Origin: Oscarella lobularis | Lineage: Eukaryota > Porifera > Homoscleromorpha > Homosclerophorida > Oscarellidae | DNA: 64,000 nucleotides | Reading direction: 5' to 3' | NCBI RefSeq assembly: GCF_947507565.1 | Contig: NC_089183.1 | Span: 2,604,001 to 2,668,000, forward strand | Part shown: positions 43,260 through 54,051 of the stretch, piece after piece | How positions within the stretch are numbered: position 1 is the stretch's first letter | Layout of the letters: each line of letters opens with the position of its first letter | The notes under the pieces: model-generated | The model's database searches: none | The model's input: the letters and a program-made list of their open reading frames with translations, nothing else | Told to the model about the DNA's origin: nothing | Program-made: the position numbers and the translations under genes

Positions 43260-44993
43260 ATGGCATTCTGCTTTTCGTTCCTTCTTTTCGCTCTCCTATA
43301 CTCGGTGCGTTTAGCCGAAGGAAAGGTCTTGATTCTCGGAGGCGGTCTCGCCGGATTGCAAGCGGCCCAAACGCTCAAAGACAACGGCGTCGATTTTCTC
43401 CTCCTGGAGGGAAGTGATCACGTAGGAGGAAGACTCGCCGCCGGAGCAATCGACGAAGTTGCAGCCGACTCGTTCTATTGGCCGCGTGACACCACGAAGC
43501 CCGGTGGCGACCCTTTGGGCCCCTGGTTTGCAAAGTGCAATCTCGATTGGTCGGAGGCCGGGTCGTTTGCACTGACTATGATAAATGGCACCGGCGCCGA
43601 CTTAACATCAATAGCGAATGAACGTCTGAACGAGTTCTATTCGATTTTGACGGAGGCAGCCAGGGCGTACGACAACGGAGACATACCAGGTAATTAAGCT
43701 TCGCTGGTGGTCGTTTGTTTGTCTATAGAGCGCCTACTTTGGATGCACATGCATGATTAACGATCCCTAAGTAAAGAGATGGTTGCATGATGCAAACAGG
43801 GACCTCATCTCATATATAGGCCTACGTGACTAACTTTTATACTCTAGATTCGCGATCACCAAGTCTTGGAGCTCTTCTGACCCTGTACGGATGGCATCCG
43901 ACGAAGCCAATCGACTGGATCCTCGAGTGGTTGTTCTTCGAACTCGATCACGGACTGACATCGCACGCTCAATCGGCCGCCCACTATCTATTCCTCGCTT
44001 CTCCTACGAACGGTGTCGACGGCACCACGCAATACTACTACAGCAGCAACGAGCCCAAGCTCTCGCGAGCGTTGCCCAAGTGCATGAGCAATACGATATT
44101 CGCCGGCGACCTGGAGAACAAACTCGTGCTCAACGCCAAAGTGAAGTCGATCACCTACACGTCGTCAGGCGTGACAGTGACAACGGACACCGGCTCGACG
44201 TACGAAGGCGACTACGCTATCGTGACGTTCAGTCTCGGCGTGCTCCAGCGCGGCTTGGTCACCTTTACACCCGAGATACCCTTTTGGAAACGTCTCGCGT
44301 GGAGCGAGTTCAACATGCTATCGGCGACCGTCCTGTACGCCGTCTTCGACACGAAATTGTCGCTCGCAAGCGAGCACTACGCGTACGTGACGCACGATCT
44401 CGATAACAACTGGATACGAGACATCACGCCCGTACTAAGTCACGTGCCCGAATACGCAAACATCATTTATACACGACGGGCAGATACGCAGAACGACTGA
44501 CAGATCAGGCTTGGAGTAAAACTACGAATGACGACGTCACGACTATGCTACGCAATATGTTCGGCAAGGGGCCGTCAAACATCTACATGGCGGCACCGGG
44601 AAAGGATCCGCTTCTACTCGGCGGATTTCCAGTTTGGCCTGTCGGCGCTTCGTGGGAGGATTTCGACGACGTGCGTCAACCGGTCGACGATCGACTCTTT
44701 TTCGCCGGCGATTTGTGCTGGTACTATCGCGGGCCGCGTTCGGCTATGAATAGCGGCAACGAGACGGCGAACGTCGTGACGTCGTGCATGAATGGGGGAT
44801 CGTGCGCCTATAGGCAGTTCGCTCAAACGGCACCGTCCAACGAGTGCCCGACAACATGTAATTGAGAAGATTCCATAGTTTGCTACCTGATTTTCGTTTC
44901 TTTTTTTATTTAGCTGAAGAGTCGAGAGTTGGTGCCGGAATGATGATAGCTGTTGTCCTTTGTCTGATTGTTATGTGGCGTGGAATGAACTAG
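43260..44993 (+). pseudogene. Flavin amine oxidase, copy 2, frameshifted
   Basis: Same organisation as copy 1: exons about 43260-43689, 43848-44857, 44914-44993, with signal peptide, GGGLAGLQAA motif, C-terminal FAD motif and hydrophobic last exon. Within exon 2, after EYAN at about 44458-44490, a net 10-bp loss relative to copy 1 shifts the frame and gives a stop at 44500; the correct frame resumes by 44545. As written it would yield a truncated protein lacking the C-terminal FAD contacts. Splice sites and the membrane exon are still intact, so inactivation is recent, or this is a sequence error. Confidence 0.78.
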
Positions 44994-45815
44994 GACAATG
45001 GCCCTTAGAAAGCGTTTCGTTGTTCCTTTTCGTTTCTCTCCTTGCCTGCACGGTTTTTCTTCGTTGATTTACCTTGTACCCGGTGCAAACCGCCGACTGA
45101 CTGACCTAGCGTGCGCTGTAGCTACTTTTTCCGTGACGGTCACGCGAGAAAACGCCTGGGTACGTGACACGTACAGACTCACCAGCTAACGCGAATTTCT
45201 GAAGAAACTCGCTTCGCGATTAGCCCCTCTTTCCCAGCGAACTCCTTCGAATGGGCCTCTCTGTTCGATCCATCGAGCTTTGTGTTGACTTGTTGTGGCG
45301 ACGCGCCTTGTCGAGCGATGGCTTCGATACGGCACGTACTCGAAATAGATACGAGGGTTAGTATCGACGGTCGGACTGAAGCGACGTCCGGTCGGCGCGA
45401 GCGCGACGACGCTGGGACGCGACGGGCAGGGAAGACAAGCTGGCACGCCGAATACGGGACTTCTTCATCGTGCCTTCGTACATCTAAGTACCCTGATGCA
45501 TCCGGTACAAAACAGGTACAAATCTGTCAAAGAGATTAGACAGACTAGGCTAATGCATATGAGTAGACGCAATTACATTAGGTATAAGGCCGTTTAGCGA
45601 TGTCGATCAAGAGCTCAGGCTTCAGTACGCGTCTCCCCGACACTCAATATATATTTAGGGCCTAACCATGCTCTTCTTTTGCTGTGTTCGTGGAAAACAA
45701 TAATGACGCAACACAAACTTCGATCACGCACTAGTAGTGACGAACGATTGATGACAACTGAAAGAAAGATATACCATGCATTCAGTCGTCTACACTGTAC
45801 TAAGCTGCAGTTATT
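44994..45815. other. Dispersed repeat copy 4 and intergenic spacer
   Basis: 45000-45480 is the repeat found after copy 1 of the oxidase. 45490-45815 holds nothing recognised. The block separates convergent oxidase (+) and transporter (-) genes. Confidence 0.5.
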
Positions 45816-47315
45816 CTAGGCAGAAGATTCTGCACTGCCTGAGAGAAGCTTCGTTTTCTCGGTCGGATCCCCGACTGCCGCCGCCTCCGAGGCACCTTCC
45901 TCTTCTCCTCTGCCCTTGATGTTTCTCAGAAAGACGAGAACAAACGACGTTGCAAAAATGAAAATGGCCAATCCCCACGCCGCCCAATTAAAATCGACAT
46001 ATTTAGCGACCGTCAAACCGCAAATAGGACTAATAACGAAACCGACCCCAAACGCCGTGCTGACGAGCGCATAGACGCCGCCGTACGTGTACGTGTAGCG
46101 CTTCTCGACGATCTCGCCGACTAGAAGACTCACAACCAAATCGACGACAGCGTAGAAAAATCCCAAGAAAAACAAGGGAATAATCGAGTAGTAAAGATTA
46201 TGCGAATGAGCCAAACCGACGAGCGGAAGGAGCGCGAGACACACCGCAACGATGATCTGAGAGACAAGAGCATTGAGCCAGTAACATCGTTCACCGGGAA
46301 GTCGTCCATAAACCAATGATCCTATCGTATATGCAACGGTGAGCGAGAGAAGAATCAATCCAACAGAATACGTCGTCGGAACGGGATCTTCAAAATTCCC
46401 TTTCATCCACACAGGCAAAAGTGGCTCGATAAACGCCAATGACGAATATGTCGATACGAGAGATACGCAGCAGACGAGCACATAGGGATCGCATAGTAAC
46501 CGAAGCATCGACGGTCCGGACTCGCCTTAGCCTCGTCCCCAGGCCCTTCACCAGCTAGCGCGCTTGGGGCGCACTCACTGGTGGAAGGGTTAGTGCGCTA
46601 GCTGGTGAAGGGCCTGGGGACGAGGCTAGACTCGCCTCGCGCTCTCTCCACCCCAGGGGGCGACGATCCCATTAGCAATGCAATGAGCGCCGACGCCAGA
46701 GATATGAGACCTGTTATTATAAAGGGCCATTTCCATCCGGCGTCGATTCCGCCCGGTACCGCCGAGAAGGCCCCCCCCAAAGGGGTACCCGACCACGAGA
46801 CCGATTCCGGCGGCGGCGAAGGCGTTTCCCATCGCGTTAGCGCGCTCGTCGTCGCTCGTGTACCAAACGGCGACCATCGATAGACTGGCGACGACGGAGA
46901 AAGCGTCGCCGACGCCTTGGATTGCGCGCGTGACAAAGAGTACGATGTAGGTCTTTGTTAGGTCGTTTGCGGCTATTTGTTTTGCGAATGCCGATACGAA
47001 GGAAGCGGCTGTGTAAATGAGAAGACCTCCTACGACGGGGATTTGGTAGCCGTAGCGATCGGTGACGAACGCCGCGATGGGATTTGCGAAGATGGTTACG
47101 AAGGAATTTGCGGCGAGTAGGGCGCCGATTTGGATTTCCGTATCGTTGACGCCGAGGTAGTCGGGGACAATGGGAACAATAAAAGAATTGAGGATGCAGA
47201 GGAGGAATAGGGACAGGAAGGCGACGACTTGGACAAGTGGACGAAACGAGCCAATTCGATCGCGGAGAGTGCGACGACCCGGAGATGGCGAGGGCGCTGC
47301 TGTTCCGTACTCCAT
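45816..47315 (-). pseudogene. SLC18-like MFS transporter, broken copy 2, MITE inside
   Basis: Starts MEYGTAAPSPSP at 47315 and ends at 45816; strongly similar to copy 1 (IVPIVPDYLG, TDRYGYQIPVVGG, SMLRLLCDPYVLV, NTYGGVYAL-like YTYGGVYALVSTAFG). Two lesions, both different from those in copy 1. A run of eight C at 46771-46778 is one longer than the frame needs in GYPFGGAFSAV. A 101-bp MITE with a 9-bp target duplication sits at 46528-46628, between the two six-helix halves. Remove the MITE and one duplication and the frame across that site reads ARGES-GPSMLRLL. Both lesions would have to be bypassed for a full-length vesicular-amine-transporter-like protein. Confidence 0.82.
46519..46637. mobile_element. 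MITE, 101 bp, with 34-bp perfect inverted ends and 9-bp target duplication
   Basis: The element is 46528-46628. Its left end tagcctcgtccccaggccct and right end agggcctggggacgaggcta are perfect inverted copies, and the match extends to 34 bp on each side, leaving about 33 bp in the middle. The sequence gactcgcct lies at 46519-46527 and again at 46629-46637, a 9-bp target site duplication as expected for Mutator-like transposition. Non-autonomous; no transposase inside. It interrupts the second SLC18-like gene. Confidence 0.9.
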
Positions 47316-47333
47316 TCCACGCGTGTAGCTCAA

Positions 47334-47837
47334 TTAGCTGCGGCGCACGCGTTTCCAGACAGGCACGTTGGACAAGATCTAATTAGTAGTCACTTCTAAG
47401 AGTTCCTGTACATTGCTTTTTGGTTACACTTGCCGGAGTGCAAGCCGCGTAAGAAAACCGCGCTTATTTTCCTGTATTTGATTCGCCGGTTTTTTTCACC
47501 TAAAGATTCTAGGTGGGTGGGTATGAATTCAAGTTCCCGCCAAGCTAGTACAGTAATTTCAGCCAAAGCTTAACAGCCCCAGCCAGGAGGCTCTCTGCAT
47601 GCCAAGTGCCCATGTGCTGTTACCTTTCTGCGTGTACATTCTTCACGTTTGCCTTTGCCCGTAACGTATCAATGCGCGCTGAATCGCTGCAATCGCCAAT
47701 TTCCATTCGCAAGCATTCTCACGAAAACTGACGCTGTGAAAATGGCCCCCTCAGTCGTTGTCACCGCAGCCTCAACTCATATCAAAGGAGCGAGACGAGA
47801 GACTCGTCTTCCGACGACGCGCGCGCGCGCTAACACG
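47334..47837. other. FBXO22 5' flank
   Basis: From about 47554 (taatttcagcc) the sequence matches 52171 onward, marking the left end of segmental duplication II. The frame of the FBXO22-like gene is open back to 47649, but the paralogue does not preserve it, so this is treated as leader. A short (gc)n run lies at 47820-47830. Confidence 0.5.
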
Positions 47838-49082
47838 ATGACTTCCTCCGCTTCTGCATCGCCTCTCGACCTTCCCGTCGTCCTTTACGAAATTTTCCGT
47901 CATTGTAACGCTCGCACGCTCGCCAGAGCGAGTTGCGTCAATCGCCTATGGCGCGAAACGGCTCAACGCGTGACGTCAAACGCAGTCAGAGCGTTCTCGA
48001 CCCACTTTACTGCGCGTTCGACGTACGCCGAATGCCTACTCGACGTCGCTTCTCACATCGACACGCTCCAACGCGCACCAGCAGCTCTCCTACTATTCAT
48101 TTCGCAGGACGACGATGACGATGACGTCGACGTAGTGACGTCATTTTGCAGTAGAATACCATCAAATTGCATAGCAATATTCTGCCACAACGAAGAAGTT
48201 GGCGTCATCGGCAAAGACGGACGCGTTTTCGAGTCGGACGATAAACAACCGGTCGTCGTGACAACGCTCGTCGTTCCTCGATTAAATAATATGTCCGTTC
48301 AACTGCTCGGCTTGAACGGATACGAGAGTCCGAAAAAATTCACCGAGAACGCGATTCGCAGTCTCTTTGCTAGTAGCAACGTCGACCGGAGCCGCCGAAG
48401 ACCCAAGCAGGAACTCGTGAATTTATTCCCCGGCGGCGTCATCGATTACGAGTCGTCGCGTCTCGTTCTCTGCTTGACGTCCAGCGAAAGTCAATACTCC
48501 CCCGGTTGCAGTCAGCCGTTCTATCGCGGACTTCTTCGTTGTCGTCGTCGTCGTCATGGTAACGCACTAACTGGCGCTCTCGTCGGCGGTACGGTCATAG
48601 GGGGTATTCGCTGCTACGTCGGTGCGACACCGATTCCTTATCCTAATTCGTCCCTTCTCGGATTGGCACTCGGAGGAGTCGGTTTTCGGCCCGCTACCGT
48701 GGTGTCACGTGACGTTCGAGACGTTCGAGACTTGATGGCGAGAGTTCGTCGAGATTTGAGTGGTGGCGCGTCGACGCTTCTATCCGCCGCGTGTTTCGCG
48801 TGTATTTGCGTCGGGCGACGAGATGACGTCGTACCCGGATCGTCGTTGGATCCTTTGCACTCGATGCGAGCGCTCTTTCCCGGCGTTCCTGTCGTCGGTT
48901 TTTTGGGCAATGGCGAGTTTGGCGAATTGGGTGCCTGCGGTTGCGAGGATGAGGCTGGCGCGGGTGGCGACGACGACGACGACGATCAAGGAGATCACAA
49001 GCACTCTGAGAAGCGCAAGCGTCTTGAAACGTTTCAGCATGCTTTCACGTTTGCTTTTGGATTTCTGACGTTACCCAGCTAA
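47838..49082 (+). CDS. F-box/FIST-C protein (FBXO22-like), copy 1
   Basis: Intronless, 414 aa from MTSSASASPLDLP. Residues about 10-45 are an F-box (LPVVLYEIFRHCNARTLARASCVNRLWRETA), which binds SKP1 in SCF ubiquitin ligases. The remainder matches the FIST-C sensory/ligand-binding region of FBXO22: GGVIDYESSRLVLCLTSSES, GGTVIGGIRC, then AACFACICVGR, LFPGVPVVGFLGNGEFGELG and HAFTFAFGFLTL. An acidic DDDDDD run sits near the end. In vertebrates FBXO22 targets a histone demethylase and p53; substrates here are unknown. An upstream in-frame extension to 47649 is possible. Intact, unlike the copy at 52.5 kb. Confidence 0.85.
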   Translation: MTSSASASPLDLPVVLYEIFRHCNARTLARASCVNRLWRETAQRVTSNAVRAFSTHFTARSTYAECLLDVASHIDTLQRAPAALLLFISQDDDDDDVDVVTSFCSRIPSNCIAIFCHNEEVGVIGKDGRVFESDDKQPVVVTTLVVPRLNNMSVQLLGLNGYESPKKFTENAIRSLFASSNVDRSRRRPKQELVNLFPGGVIDYESSRLVLCLTSSESQYSPGCSQPFYRGLLRCRRRRHGNALTGALVGGTVIGGIRCYVGATPIPYPNSSLLGLALGGVGFRPATVVSRDVRDVRDLMARVRRDLSGGASTLLSAACFACICVGRRDDVVPGSSLDPLHSMRALFPGVPVVGFLGNGEFGELGACGCEDEAGAGGDDDDDDQGDHKHSEKRKRLETFQHAFTFAFGFLTLPS

Positions 49083-49445
49083 GTTTATTGCCATTCTGAT
49101 GGCAGTTTTGTAGATTTTTGCGTAATACCAGCTGGTGTACTTTTAGGACGTTAGGTGGCTTAGAGGCAGCGTGCAGTGAATTCCTCGCGAGAGAATATCT
49201 GTAGTCGACACCGAGTCATGTGAGAGAATATAGTTCAATTTCCCTTTTGTTTCGCCTACCAAGAAGACGTGCAGCTTTACGTGTGACGAGGATGGTAAGT
49301 TTGTTCTAGACGAAAACCCGTCCGCGCATTAAATAACATAATTTAATTAACAAAAACATCATATTAACACACGAAACGAGATTGCGAAGACCAACCCACA
49401 ACGATAAACTTATCAAACACAAAAAATTGGTCGCTCTCGTCCGGC
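49083..49445. other. FBXO22 - ZYG11 convergent spacer
   Basis: 3' flanks of two convergent genes, nearly repeated at 53767-54051. AT-rich; no other feature. Confidence 0.45.
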
Positions 49446-51879
49446 TCAGTCTTCTTTGTGCACCGGACATGCCTTCATTACTGCGTCGAACTGGTCTTCC
49501 AACTCCGCTGGAATTGAGAGCCCAGAAACCACATCGGCACCGACTTCTTTTCTCAGAAGGCACAAAGGACACAACCCGGTTTCGGCGAAATAGTTATGAG
49601 CATGAAAGTAGCTGCAACAAAAGTATGCCAGATGGTTCAAGCCAAAAGCAGAGACAGCGGGGAATTCAGAGCAGTTGCAAACATTCACCAAAGGCACAAG
49701 TGTCGTGTAATAATAGCAGTTTAGTTCGGCTTTAGTTGTGCGTTCAAAAAAGCCTCTTTCATAGTCGCTGTTTCCGAACACCTTAGCAACCAGAGCATCT
49801 TTGCTCTCGACATCGTTAGGCCAGATTGAGTCCAGATCGTCGTTGACAATAAGGAGTGCAGCCAAATACGAAGAGGCGATACGCATTCTCTCGGTTGGCG
49901 GCGAACACGACGCCGCATCAACAATAGCCTTGATGACTTTTCGCAAGCACACTGTATGCGCCAAGTCGCGAATCAATGTACGACAGGAATTCGACAGCCA
50001 CGCAGTAACTCGACTTACCCCTACCAGCATGAAAATAAAAATACGAGCCTCTTTGGGCCACTTCTGCCAAATTGTCCACAGCTTCAGGAACTTCGACGAA
50101 ATCACGGAACAGACTCGGCAGCCCATAGCACAGTGAACAAAGAGCCCGAACAATTGTAGAAGCTCCGATAAGAAAGTCGCTGAGGTACTGATCCCTTAGC
50201 ATTATTTCAACGTCAGGATAGCAATTGATGAAATAGCTTAGGCGAACGCACAATTTAGAAAGATTGCCTTTATTTCCAGCCAAGTGTTGACGAACGATTG
50301 CCGGCACTTTTTCGAACAATCTTCTTAGCGTGCTGTACTTCGAATACGAGTCGTCTGGAAGATCGCTAATGAATGCCACAGCCAAATGCAAAAGAAGAGG
50401 TTGTGAACAAATAAACGGCGAGAAACGATAAACACTTGAGACTAGGGCTTGGACAAAACAGATCATATCTCTCGTACCATGAAAAGCAGCTCTGTCTGAA
50501 AATTCCCGAAGTAGAGGAAAAATCTTTGGATTAAGAAATTTCCGAAAAAAATATTCTAGCAGACCACAAGCATGGTGGCCTAAAACAAGTGGCTTCTTGT
50601 CTTTAATACTATACCATTCCATTTGGCTATCCAATTCCATTCTGCTGAACAAGCTGTTGAAAAACTTAGCGATCACCTTTGCTGTCTTAGAATCCTTTTC
50701 AGTCTGCATGCGAAGCAGTCCCGCGTAAAGCATTGACGAGACTGGAGAAGGAATCACCTCGTAACTGCGCCGCAATATTCTATGGTCATAAAGAGTAACG
50801 ACATCAGAAAAAGCAGCGTAATTTCTCAAAGCGTGCTTGCTGCAATAATCATGAACGTTCTCCCCAGTCGAAATTTGACAGGTCTCAGCGCCAAGATCAT
50901 ATTTATTATTATATTCATCCATTTTCTCAAGAAATTTGAGTTGACTGAATCGATTAGTAGCTCTTAGAACGTCGCATACGCAATCCATGGAGAGAGTGTC
51001 TGAGCATTCAAGGTGAGTAAGCGAAGAAGAACTGGTTAGAATGTCGTAAAGGGCCTGTTTTACGCTTGCAGCTGATTTGCCGTCACGGCGCCAAGAAACG
51101 TAAGAGAGATCAAGACTGCTCAAAAGGCCAAGCTTGGAAAAAAACGCTGAAATGTTAGAACTTAGCGTTGCAGTGAATTTCGATTCTGTGACAGGGACGA
51201 CGTACAACGAATTGAGGCCGAGATGTTTGAGACGAACACATGCGAGACAGTCAGCCGTGGAAAACACTTCCAAAAGGCTAACAGGAATTCCAGAAATGCA
51301 TAGATGCTCCAGTAGAGGTAGACTCGATACAAAAATACGCAGCTCCTCAAGAGAAACGGACGTGAATCCAATGTCCAAATGCCTTAGATTTGAAAAATGC
51401 GGAAGTTCGACTAATCCAATTTCGCCAATGACATGACGAGCAGAGAAGCTTGTCAATGACGTCATGCACTTGTCCTCGACGATTTTCAAAAAAGGAGTCG
51501 ACAGATCCGCCCAACACGGACTGAACGATATGTCTATGCTCGTCACGTTGACCAATTCTGCTATTTTGTCGACGAATGCGTTTGGATCGACATCAATACA
51601 GTAGAGAGGCAACGCAGTCAAACGAATGCGATTTCGATCGAGTAGAATATTGAGGACGCCTGCTGTCAGCTTTCCACGTCGAGCCAGTCCGTCGATAATG
51701 CGGTTGGCGATAGGCGAAGGCAAGCGGATTGAAAACGTGGAGTCCCCGAGAAGAATCTCGGCGAGAGAGGGCAAAGGAGACGCTGGTATGTCACCCAGTG
51801 AAGACAAATGCGGAACAAAAAACGTTTCGCACAGACTTTGGACGGCCCAATCGGAGAGCGTGTCGAGATGAACGTCCAT
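49446..51879 (-). pseudogene. ZYG11-like, copy 3, frameshifted in the ARM region
   Basis: Starts MDVHLDTLSDWAVQS at 51879 and is intact for about 640 codons. After FLSYI (about 49970) it lacks 5 bp relative to copy 4 (acattgattcgc against acattgctgaaattcgc). The frame is lost and stops at 49918, while the correct frame continues as the remaining 180 codons to 49446 (MKACPVHKED). A truncated protein would keep the LRRs but lose the ARM repeats that finish the fold. All other sequence is intact, so the event is recent; a sequencing error cannot be excluded. Confidence 0.8.
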
Positions 51880-51987
51880 GTCGAACTGTATAATCCGGGT
51901 TTGTGAGAGCCGACTCGATCACGTGCCAAGCCCCTACACCACGCGGGTCACCACGCGACGGATTTTTTGCTCTGTGCAGCAAGAGGA

Positions 51988-52125
51988 ATGACGGTGAGCG
52001 TTTTCTCGGCTGCATTTTTACATCAAAAGCTGCTTGGAAATTAGGAGTGACAAATTTGAATTTATCGAATCTTACGACATCGGTCTGAAAATCGAATGGG
52101 TAATTTTGCTGAGAAAGAAATACCT
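51988..52125 (+). pseudogene. Relic 5' end of the terminal gene
   Basis: Divergent from ZYG11 copy 3. The piece gcagcaagaggaatgacg followed by a gtgagc donor (51994) corresponds to the first exon of the gene at 56631, and after an acceptor at 52044 the reading SDKFEFIESYDIGLKIEW matches the NVKSYEIGLHRKH region of that gene. Only this stub remains before the next duplication unit starts at about 52171. Confidence 0.55.
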
Positions 52126-52454
52126 CTGATGCAACGGAGAATCTATCAAGCTAACTATGTTACTTAGAAGAATTGTAATTTCAGCCAAGCCTAACAGCCC
52201 CGGCCAGGAGGCTCTCTGCATGCCAAGTGCCCATATGCTGTTACCTTTTTCTGCGTGTACATTCCTCACGTTTGCCTTTGCCCGTATCAATGCGCGCCGA
52301 ATCGCTGCGATCGCCAATTTCCATTTGGAAGCATTCTCACGAAAACTGACGCTGTCGTGTGCTGTGAAAATTGCCCCTCAGTCGTTGTCACCGTAGCCTC
52401 AACTCTATCGTCGCCCAAAGGAGCGAGACGAGAGACTCGTCTTCCGACGACGCG

Positions 52455-53766
52455 CGCGCGCTAACACGACGACTACCTCCACTACCTCCGCTTCTGCATC
52501 GCCTCCCGTCGTCCTTTACGAAATTTTCCGTCATTGTAACGCTCGCACACTGGCCAGAGCGAGTTGCGTCAATCGCCTATGGCGCGAAACGGCTCGACGC
52601 GTGACGAACGCAGTCAGAGCGTTCTCGACCCACGTCAGTGCGCGTGCGACGTACGCCGAATGCCTTCTCGACGTCGCCTCTCACATCGACACGCTCCAAC
52701 GCGCACCAGCAGCTCTCCTACTATTCATTTCGCATTACGACCACGATTACAGTGTCGTCGACGAAGTGACGTCATTTTGCCCTAGAATACCGTCAAATTG
52801 GATAGCAATATTCTGCCGCAACGAAGAAGTTGGCGTCATTGGCAAAGACGGACGCGTTTTCGAGTCGGACGATAAACAACCGGTCGTCGTGACGACGCTC
52901 GTCATTCCTCGATTAAATGATATGTCCGTTCAACTGCTCGGCTTGAACGGATTGGAGAGTCCGGAAAAATTCACCGAGAACGCGATTCGCCGTCTCTTTG
53001 CTAGCAGCAACGTCGAGTTCGAGATCTGCCGAATACCCAAGCAGGAAGTCGTGAATTTATTCCCCGGCGGCGTCATCGATTACGAGTCGTCGCGTCTCGT
53101 TCTCTGCTTGACGTCCAGCGAAAGTCAATACTCCCCCGGTTGCAGTCAGCCGTTCTATCGCGGACTTCTTCGTTGTCGTCGTCGTCGTCGTCATGGTAAC
53201 GCACTAACTAGCGCTCTCGTCGGCGGTACGGTCATAGGGGGTATTCGATGCTACGTCGGTGCGACACCGATTCCTTACTCGGAGGAGTCGGTTTTCAGCC
53301 CGCTACCGTGGTGTCACGTGACGTTCGAGACGTTCGAGACTTGATGGCGAGAGTTCGTCGAGATTTGGGTGGTGGCGCGTCGACGCTTCGATCCGCCGCG
53401 TGTTTTGCGTGTATTTGCGTCGGGCGACGAGACGACGTCGTACCCGGATCGTCGTCGGATCCTTTGCACTCGATGCGAGCGCTCTTTCCCGGCGTTCCTG
53501 TCGTCGCTTTTTTAGGTAATGGGGAGGTTGGCGAATTGGGTGCCTGCGGTTGTGAGGATGAGGCTGGCGCGGGTGGCGACGACGACGACGACGACGATCA
53601 AGGAGATCACAAGCACTCTGAGAAGCGCAAGCGTCTTGAAACGTTACAGCATGCTTTCACGTTTGCTTTTGGATTTCTGACGTTACCCAGCTATGTTTAT
53701 TGCCCTTCTGATGGCAGTTTCGTAGATTTTTGCGTAATACCAGCTGGTGTACTTTTAGGACGTTAG
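52455..53766 (+). pseudogene. F-box/FIST-C protein, copy 2, degraded
   Basis: Matches the copy at 47838 but has lost the start codon (acacgacgac in place of acacgatgac) and the Leu-Asp-Leu codons before the F-box. At about 53273 it lacks 28 bp relative to copy 1 (ccttactcggaggag), shifting the frame to a stop at 53344. The FIST-C end is readable in another frame (53248-53766), where the original stop has also mutated (ctaagt to ctatgt), extending the tail by about 24 codons. Confidence 0.82.
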
Positions 53767-54051
53767 GTGGCTTAGAGGCAGCGTGCAGTGAATTCCTCGC
53801 GAGGGAATATCTGGAGTCGACACCGAGTCATGTGAGAGCATATAATCCTACCACTAGAAGCAGACGTGCAGCTTTACGTGTGACGAGGATGGTAAGTTTG
53901 TTCTAGACGAAAACCCGTCCGCGCATTAAATAACATAATTTAATCAACAAAAACATCATATTAACACACGAAACGAGATTGTGAAGACCAACCCACAAGG
54001 ATAAACTAATCAAACACAAAAATGCGATTCTTTTGGTCGCTCTCGTCCGGC

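Larger units (their letters stand above)
33150..45490. repeat. Tandem segmental duplication I (ZYG11 - DUF985 - amine oxidase - repeat)
   Basis: Unit 1 runs about 33150-39230 and unit 2 about 39270-45490. Matching starts: ZYG11 33223/39339 (6116 bp apart), DUF985 36119/42241 (6122 bp), amine oxidase 37009/43260 (6251 bp). Intergenic DNA between ZYG11 and DUF985 (35635-36118 and 41757-42240) is nearly identical, so the duplication is recent. The spacer before the amine oxidase is much more different, explaining the change in period. Confidence 0.88.

Noticed and set aside
47649-47837. Upstream start for the FBXO22-like gene at 47649
   Set aside because: The paralogous flank at 52255-52464 has a different frame over the same stretch, so the extension is unlikely to be translated.
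52371-52604. Separate gene at 52371-52604
   Set aside because: It is an out-of-frame reading of the degraded FBXO22-like leader and F-box.
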